Assembly: GCA_013407085.1 (NCBI GenBank)
Contig: JACCGJ010006272.1
Span: 1 to 64,000 of the forward strand
Source of the DNA: Atriophallophorus winterbourni
Lineage: Eukaryota; Platyhelminthes; Trematoda; Plagiorchiida; Microphallidae
Reading direction: 5' to 3'
Length of the DNA: 64,000 bases
Shown here: positions 57,421-64,000 of the stretch, in pieces
Numbering within the stretch: the first letter of the stretch is position 1
Layout of the letters: each line of letters begins with the position of its first letter
Translations under genes and position numbers: made by a program
The notes under the pieces: model-generated
The model's database searches: none
The model's input: only the letters and a program-made list of their open reading frames with translations
Told to the model about the DNA's origin: nothing

Positions 57421-57925
57421 TTGATTTCTTTTCAATGTTCGGATGGAATAGTGGATAAGAAAAACTTGAACGAAATTTATCAGCAATTGGTTCAATTCCA
57501 CGAGACTTCCCATCGTTCGGTGACCAATGGTTTCCTGAAAAATATGAGTGATATCGTTAGTGCTCATCATTACCAAAGTGACTGCGGACCCCATCCAGAG
57601 CAATTTATTGGAACAGGAAAAATGAACATAACCAATCATATCACGATTAACCGAAGCCATTAGACAGAGTCAAATTAACTATCTGTATGAATTGCATTTT
57701 TTATTTAAACTACTAATAAACTACAAGTAAACATATAATTATTTATTTGAAAGGTTGTGGAAATAATTTGTGCCAGAAAATACACTCTCCTAATTCTTGA
57801 TACCAGTTTCTTTTCTTGAATTTGTTGTTGTTAATTCCTAATCCGCTTATCCCTGTTTGAACTTTCATGCTGAACATCATTCATAAATAAACAGTGCGAT
57901 TCGGACCTACCCAAACTGTAATTAG

Positions 57926-59773
57926 CGTATTTTTCGGACTATAAGGCGCACATTAAAACACTAATTTGTACGAAAAATAGGCAGTGAGCCTTTTATTCCG
58001 GTGCGCCTTATGTATGAATAGTGTATGTTCACGCTGCGCTGAAAAATCTGTCAAAATGTTTTATTACGACTTTGGTAAGTGACGATATCACTCCCCATGA
58101 TTGTAGAAGAATAATCACTGATGGTCGTGGAGTCGGCTTTCTATGCTGTCTAGACAGACTTGTTTTGGGGTCAGAGTCAAACAATGAACAACAGATCATC
58201 ATGAAACTATTCAGCGATAAAAATGAAACTCTTTCACTTACAGAAACCACTATTCCTGCTACGTACGGTGCTTAAACATCCGGTAATTAAAGACCCCAAA
58301 ATGGCACCTGTTAAAAGACATGCTTACGATGCGCATTTCAAACTCAAGGCCATCAGCCGCGCAGTACAACATGGGAATAGAGCAGCTGCTAAACAATTCA
58401 ACATTAATGAATCAATGATACGGAAGTGGAGGAAACAAGAAGATGACCTGCGTCAAGCAAAGAAGACAAAGAAGAGTTTCCGAGGGAACAAAGCAAGATG
58501 GCCACAATTGGAGGACAAAATTGAGCAGTGGATTACTGAACAGAGAAGAGCAGGTAGAAGTGTCTCTACAATCTCCATTCGATTTAAGGCAACAGCGATG
58601 GCACGTGACATGAAGATAGACGAATTTCAAGGAGGTCCTTCTTGGTGGTTCCGTTTAATGAAAAGGCGTCATTTCTCCATCCGCACAAGAACTACCACTT
58701 CGCAACAACTGCCAAAGTATTACAATGAAAGGATAGCTATCTTCAGCACTTACTGCAAGGACAAGATCATAGAAAAGAAGATCCATTCTGACCACATCAC
58801 AAACATGGATAAGGTCTTTTTCACCTTTGACATCCCCATGAACCGTACCGTAGAAAAAACAGGGACGTCTACTGTATCTATACGCACCACAGGGAATGAG
58901 AAATCCTCCTTCACTGTCGTTCTTGGTTGCCAGGCTAATGGTCAGAAACTACCACCCATGGTCATTTTTAAGAGGAAGACTTTGCCAAAAGAAACGTTTC
59001 CTGTTGGAATCATTGTTAAGGTCGATACGAAAGGCTGGATGGACGAAGAGAAAATGAGCGAGTGGCTGAGAGAAGTTTATGTCAGGAGGCCGGATGGCTT
59101 TTTCCACACTTCTACGGCCTTATTGATCTACGACTCTATGCGCGCTCATCTCACTGAAACTGTCAAAAGTCAAGTGAAGAAAACCAATTCGGAGCTGGCC
59201 ATCATTCCTGGAGGATTGACCAAAGAACTCCAACCGCTAGATATTGGAGTCAATAGGGCGTTTAAGGCTAAATTGCGAGCCGCATGGGAGCAATGGATGA
59301 CAGAAGGTGAGCACACATTTACCAAGACAGGTAGGCAACGCCGGGCTAGTTACGCCACTGTCTGCTAATGGATCGTCGACGCCTGGGCTAAAGTATCGGT
59401 CTCTACTGTTGTCCGAGATTTCACTAAGGCTGGAATCATTGATGAACAGCCAAGCAACAGCAATGAGACTGAATCGGTTGATGACGAGAGGGATCCGGGC
59501 GTGCTTGATGCCACTATTGCCCAACTGTTGAATTCTGACACCAAGGACGAGGCATCTGATGGATTCGCAGAAGAGAAATGATTGGAAAAGTTAGTGTACT
59601 TTTTATGTAATATTGACAGTTATTGTTCATGATTTGAATAAAGTCCTACCTATCCGACTATTTTTGTTTCGCTTTATGCGCCTTATAATCCGATGCATCT
59701 TATATATAAAAACAGATCGTTCACTGATACTGCGTCTTATAATCCGGTGCGCCGTATATTCCAAAAAATACGG
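57926..59773 (+). mobile_element. pogo-2: POGK-like pogo transposon
   Basis: 1,848 bp with terminal inverted repeats beginning CGTATTTTTCGGACTATAAG at left and CGTATTTTTTGGAATATACG read from the right; GGCGCAC follows on both. TA target duplication at 57924-57925 and 59774-59775. Subterminal repeats of GCGCCTTAT-type motifs lie at both ends. Confidence 0.92.
58301..59581 (+). pseudogene. pogo-2 transposase, single nonsense codon
   Basis: Starts MAPVKRHAYDAHFKLK; N-terminal helix-turn-helix (AAAKQFNINESMIRKWRKQE), CENP-B-type region (WWFRLMKRRHFSIRTRTTTS), and DDE core: NMDKVFFTFD (first D), TALLIYDSMRAHL (second D), LQPLDIGVNRAFK (third acidic). A TAA at 59366-59368 after RASYATVC is the only stop; the frame continues to TGA 59579-59581 with an acidic tail. 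The upstream Met at 58223 lies in non-conserved sequence. One codon from intact: probably a recently active element. Confidence 0.9.
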
Positions 59774-60054
59774 TAATATGATCACTATATTTCACACATT
59801 TTCTATTATCGTGAAAAATGTAATGTTATATTAATTATTTTTCACTGAGCTATTCATTTTGTATGTTTTATGCAAGTTACTATGTGTACGCTTGTTACCC
59901 ATCTATTCTTTATGAAATTATCTTCGACCCTAATATTTTTAAAACCACTGATTTATTATATGGATTTGTTAATTTAAACAAATAATCATACATCACATGA
60001 CTTGGTTTTTGCAACAATAAACATTATTACTCTTAGTTTACATGTGTTGCACAA

Positions 60055-60400
60055 ATCCCCCGCACTTACACTCCACTCCCGGTTTCTAGCTATTTGCCGT
60101 CATCTTGTGGAGAGACTGAGATCAGGTTAAACGAGCCTTTAAACACAACATAAGTTGTAAATAAAGTTATACTTGAATGCCGCTGTTACACAGGGTTCGT
60201 ACAACCATCCATAGTGTTTCTTTGACAAGCACTGAAGGCGCTCATGTATGACTAAATTAATTTGTTGCTCACACACTTCGCACTTACACTCAATTACTGG
60301 TTTTTGGTTGTTGCCGTCATCAGGTAGAGTATGTAAGAATAGTTTCAGTGAGACTTGAAACACTGAATAAGTGTTAAACAAAATTATTTATAAAGTGCAC
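60055..60400. repeat. 233-bp tandem repeat family, about 1.5 units
   Basis: Shares TATACTTGAATGCCGCTGTT, ACACAGGGTTCGTACAACC, TGCCGTCATC and GTGAGACTTGAAACA with 38229-38694, more diverged. Confidence 0.75.
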
Positions 60401-60479
60401 ACCGTATGTTGAAATACATTTGCGGAACGCCTTTGTATAGCAAGGTGTTCAACAGTACATTTCTATAGACTGAATTAGA

Positions 60480-62160
60480 TGCTAGCTAAATAATGGGTAT
60501 TGTTGACTGTCAATAAGTGTACCGCTGTTCTAAGATCTACCGAAGAGTAAAAATGTGTTCGACACAGCATCTATCATGTTGGATGCCAACTTGCTGCTGT
60601 TGAATCTGAGTCTCAAAGCGAGTGAAAGCGTTGAATACATATGGGCGTTAATAATCTCGTAACGATGAAAGTAAGACTTTTCCCACGGTGATTAGAACAG
60701 AAGCTCCGTAAACGGTTTTTGAAATATCTGTAGATTGAATGATTCTCCGCAATTATGATGGACGAATTATGACAACCACACTTCACGAAGGATATCACAT
60801 AATGTATTGAATAAAACTCGATCACCTTCCTTCAACAAAACAGGCATTATGTCATCCGGACCAGCAGGCTTGAATGGTTTCATGTATTCGATACGTGCTT
60901 TAATTACTGAACCACTAAGGGGATCTACCCCAATATGTCAAGGATTATATTGCTTTTATTGAGGCAATGAACCTGTTGCAGGCTGCCAGCTAAATTGTTC
61001 TTCAAAATTTTGGCACAATGTGAGAGGCGGCGATTCTTATAAGTAATAAGGGTACCATTTACTTCGGTGATGTTCTCACTCCCTCCCTCTTGGTTTGACC
61101 AGTCGATCAAATAAGTTAAAAGAATTTTCGCACGACACCAACACTATTCGCTATTTCCTATTGTTCAAACTTATTTTGCCATAACTTTTCTTTATCCAGT
61201 CTTAAGTTACGTTTAGGTTCATTCCTTACGCGTCTACGACCTGTATTGTGTCTAGGACCAGAAGGTATTTGGCGTTGCTGGAAAAGAACATCTATAAAGA
61301 GTTGTGAAATCCAGTGGGGCCTCGGGACTTATCCTGTGGTGCCACCACCTGATATTTTGGCAACCGACATAATTCCTGTTATCTTTCCCCAGCTTTTAGC
61401 GCCAGATGCGCACAGAGCAACTGAAAGTGAGTTACTCAAGGTGGTACTATAAAATTCTTGGAATGCAGGCTGAGAGAATTTTTGGACCGAATGCGTTTCC
61501 TATTCAAAGGCTTCGTACCGAAATCTTCAACGAGAAACTACATCTCTCAACAGCATGATCTGAGTATGTGCACGTATTGCAAAAGAAGCAACAGCCTTTC
61601 CAGCGAGCACTTATTGCGATATGGTCGATTTGAGCCGAAGTTTGTCTTCCATATGGTGATCACCATGTGGTACATTTACATTTTTTATGGTAAGCAATAA
61701 TCGATATCGTGCACATAATTGTATGAACCGTTCATCATTATCTGTGAGTTGGCGTTCAAGACCACGCATGCCACTTATTGTGACTCAAATGTATCTAAGC
61801 AACCAAGTTTATCATTCATATCTCCTGTTATGATAGCAATATCTGATCTCTTTGCACCTATCACAATTGCTTATAGATCGTATTAGGTGGCGTTGTCGTC
61901 GTCAAAATTGGCTTTAATCGGTGCGTAAGTTGTTACAATAAACAAGCATCTCTGATTATAAGATTTTGGGTTAGGTATATTATTAGTGGGCACATTCTGC
62001 TAATGAAAGGAATTTAATGGATTAGACTGGATTTGGCGCGTGCATTCAGCACTATACCAACATCCAACTGTCCTGAAATGGCAGTTACTGAATCACCCGA
62101 TCAGCACGAAAAGTGAAGCGTCGAAATGTTTTCAGAAGTAAGTTGAGTAATTATCTAGGA
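60480..62160 (-). pseudogene. RTE-D: decayed RTE LINE
   Basis: Minus strand, N to C: endonuclease VGIVLNARAKSSLIH, RSDIAIITGDMNDKLGCLD, then PHWISQLFIDVL, NLRLDKEKLWQ, ENITEVNGTLITYKNRRLSH, KPFKPAGPDDIMPVLLKEG and NHRGKSLTFIVTRLLT. Ends at the start of RT. Riddled with stops and frameshifts, so old. Order and spacing match RTE-A2. Confidence 0.65.
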
Positions 62161-62164
62161 ATTA

Positions 62165-63235
62165 TATAAGCGTGTTTCTGATTAATATAAAACATTAACA
62201 GTTAGACTATTTACGGTTAGAGCTAATGCGGCTTGCTGGACTAGTAACTTGAGGGTTCTGGCCTCCATAGCTTCGTTGTAAGTAAACGCCAGTGTTTTCA
62301 GATAGTGATATGTAAATTTGCGGATAGATGGCGTTCAGCGCGCTCATTTCAAAGGGTGGGATTAACAGAAGGAGAGTTGTTATGTGTTGAATGGAGAGAA
62401 AAATGGCCAAAAATATTTTGTTGAGTAGGCCAGTAGTAGATTTTGTTGCTTAACAACCCTGCTTTTTGCACCCTGACCCACAAGGTAGCGGATTTGGTTA
62501 TGTTGAGACCATGATAGTCTGACTTCTATCTATTGAACATTCCGGTATGAGTGGCTCTGAAGGTGCCTGAAAAGACCCACCAGCACAGCTTAATGGGTCA
62601 CGCAGGTACACAAACTATCTCATCAAATTACGGCGCAGTTATATCGAGGGTATTTGAGTTACGTATCCGATACTGCTAAGAAACTCTAGCGATGGTGCGG
62701 GTACAGCGATTGTCGAAGACTTGCAGACGACTTATTGCTTCTTTTCAGAATGCATAACTTTTACATTTGTACAGTAAAACCGCGCCTACTGTGGTCTTAT
62801 AGACTCTACCATCGAGCTCCTAAAATAAACCTGTTCGACGCCACTGATGACCAAAGTTACGAAAAGCAACCGAATCCTGGGTATGCGAGCCGAGATCTCA
62901 TTCAGAATTTCTTTCGAAACTTATACACTAGTTATTAATAAAATAAGACTTGAAAAATACTAATTCTTAGCTTGCCATTAGAATGTTCCAAATATAATCG
63001 AAACCGTTATCTGTGCTACTTAGCAGTGATAGTGGGACTTTGCTTACTTCACACGTAAAGCTAAATTTCGAATTACCAAATAATTGGGTTTAAAACAAAG
63101 TCAGAGTGGCGTTAAAATGTCAGGTCCACGATTTGAATACTGACGAGCGTTTTACCGCTAAACCGGTCGTTCTCTTCGCCTGATTTGGAACGTCATACAC
63201 TATTTATTAATTATAAAAGACTTTAACAAAACTAG
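62165..63235. other. Unassigned stretch
   Basis: No element recognised. The plus-strand frame 62735-62938 (RLLWSYRLYHRAPKINLF ... NPGYASRDLIQNF) looks protein-like but is not identified; it may be an exon or a gene fragment. Confidence 0.35.
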
Positions 63236-63239
63236 TAAT

Positions 63240-64000
63240 GAAAGTACCCAAATGGGTGAAACATTTTTAAAGTCGCAAGTTTCACATTATTGAGGCTCAG
63301 CGCTGCTTCGACTGGTTGAATATTTTGTAACAGATCATTGCGTTTGGACCGAATACCGAAGGATGTTATGATACTACGTAGTCCACCTAAAGTAGCCTGA
63401 ACATCCGTTTATGAATTAGAGAATAACTGTTTGTTGGGATATTCTTAATCAAAAAATTATTGTCGCAACCTATCCGGATGTCCGGTGTCAGTACGCATGT
63501 GTTACAAGCATTATAGCATCAATTGTGAAATTGAATTGAAACGGAGGCATTGGACACACATTTTGGACACCACTAACCGTTGCCAAGTTGACTAATTGGG
63601 TATTATGTACAATAACGGGCTTAGAAGTATAAGGATGAAGCACCCGAAATACGTTAACGTAATTTTGTGAGATACTTTTGAGCTACAATTTCTTTCGACT
63701 TAATCGAAAGCGCGCTTAAAATTAACAAACCGCTACATCAGGCTGCCTATAAACATGATGTTATTTTAGGGCTCTCCAAAGAGTGGAGATGTGATCGACA
63801 TATCATCTACCAGGATGAAATTTCGCTTGCTGTTCATGAATTCGTAATTGCCTGTGTAATGGTAGGTGCCTCGGACATACTACAACAACAAGACGGGTAA
63901 TGACGGGCGTAAGGCTTATACCTCTGTGTTTAGACCATGAAGTAGGCACAACGTTTTTGTAAAAATAGGTATGAGTATTGATTCTGCACAACACTAAAGT
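63240..64000 (-). pseudogene. RTE-C3: decayed RTE LINE, continues past window
   Basis: Minus strand from the right edge: SWSKHRGISLTPVITRLV, EQQAKFHPGR, then a degraded GVRQGCPIS-like box (VSGVQNVCPMPPFQFNFTID) and TSFGIRSKR. Closest to RTE-C2 (43383-43735). Confidence 0.6.

Noticed and set aside
1..64000. CRISPR arrays, operons, riboswitches, rRNA or tRNA genes
   Set aside because: No regularly spaced direct repeats, no prokaryotic signals and no recognisable structural RNA gene on either strand.

Overview
The window is eukaryotic, non-coding-rich DNA that looks like a parasitic flatworm, most likely a digenean trematode. The evidence is a single-copy metazoan gene with 28-42 nt introns, a CsRn1-type Ty3/gypsy element (CHCC Gag finger, tRNA-Trp-like primer site), several RTE/SR2-like and CR1-like LINEs, and pogo and hAT transposons. 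Genus is not decidable by eye. Nothing bacterial, no rRNA or tRNA gene and no CRISPR array was seen.

Only one host gene is recognised with confidence: archease (ZBTB8OS orthologue, RTCB tRNA-ligase cofactor), seven coding exons on the + strand from 11772 to 22517. Its fifth intron (13085-22295) holds a nested stack of transposons: a SINE-like repeat split by an RT-less gypsy element (14522-22095, 5-bp target duplication), whose 5' LTR is split by a full-length RTE (14742-18525) and whose gag is split by a second SINE copy (19185-19440).

Layout: 1-3872 gypsy-1 (-); 3873-6680 RTE-A1 (+); 6681-8690 CR1 fragments with SINEs; 8820-10930 decayed RTE-C with three SINEs; 10931-22517 archease plus its intron insertions; 23170-23800 CR1 3' fragment; 23907-36560 a large imperfect inverted repeat of CR1 sequence, with RTE-B (26190-29776, -) inserted in one arm and pogo-1 (34259-35637) just outside the other; 37230-38700 nested CR1 ends and a 233-bp tandem repeat; 40347-42816 hAT transposon; 43383-45520 LINE fragments, one with a 5' inversion; 46365-55702 gypsy-3 (-), another RT-less relative of gypsy-2, carrying an old CsRn1-like remnant (46860-49020) and a nearly complete CsRn1-like element (50189-55296); 56600-57660 MULE-like remnant (-); 57926-59773 POGK-like pogo element; 60055-64000 tandem repeat and two RTE remnants (-).

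Most element ORFs carry only one to three disabling lesions, so the elements are fairly young. The most notable signals are a roughly 330-bp structured leader shared almost unchanged by two RTEs whose proteins are strongly diverged, gypsy copies that keep gag, protease and integrase but lack reverse transcriptase, a new SINE-like family with clear target duplications, a pogo element that may be shared with fish, and introns as short as 28 nt in archease. All identities to known families are from memory of motifs; no database was searched.
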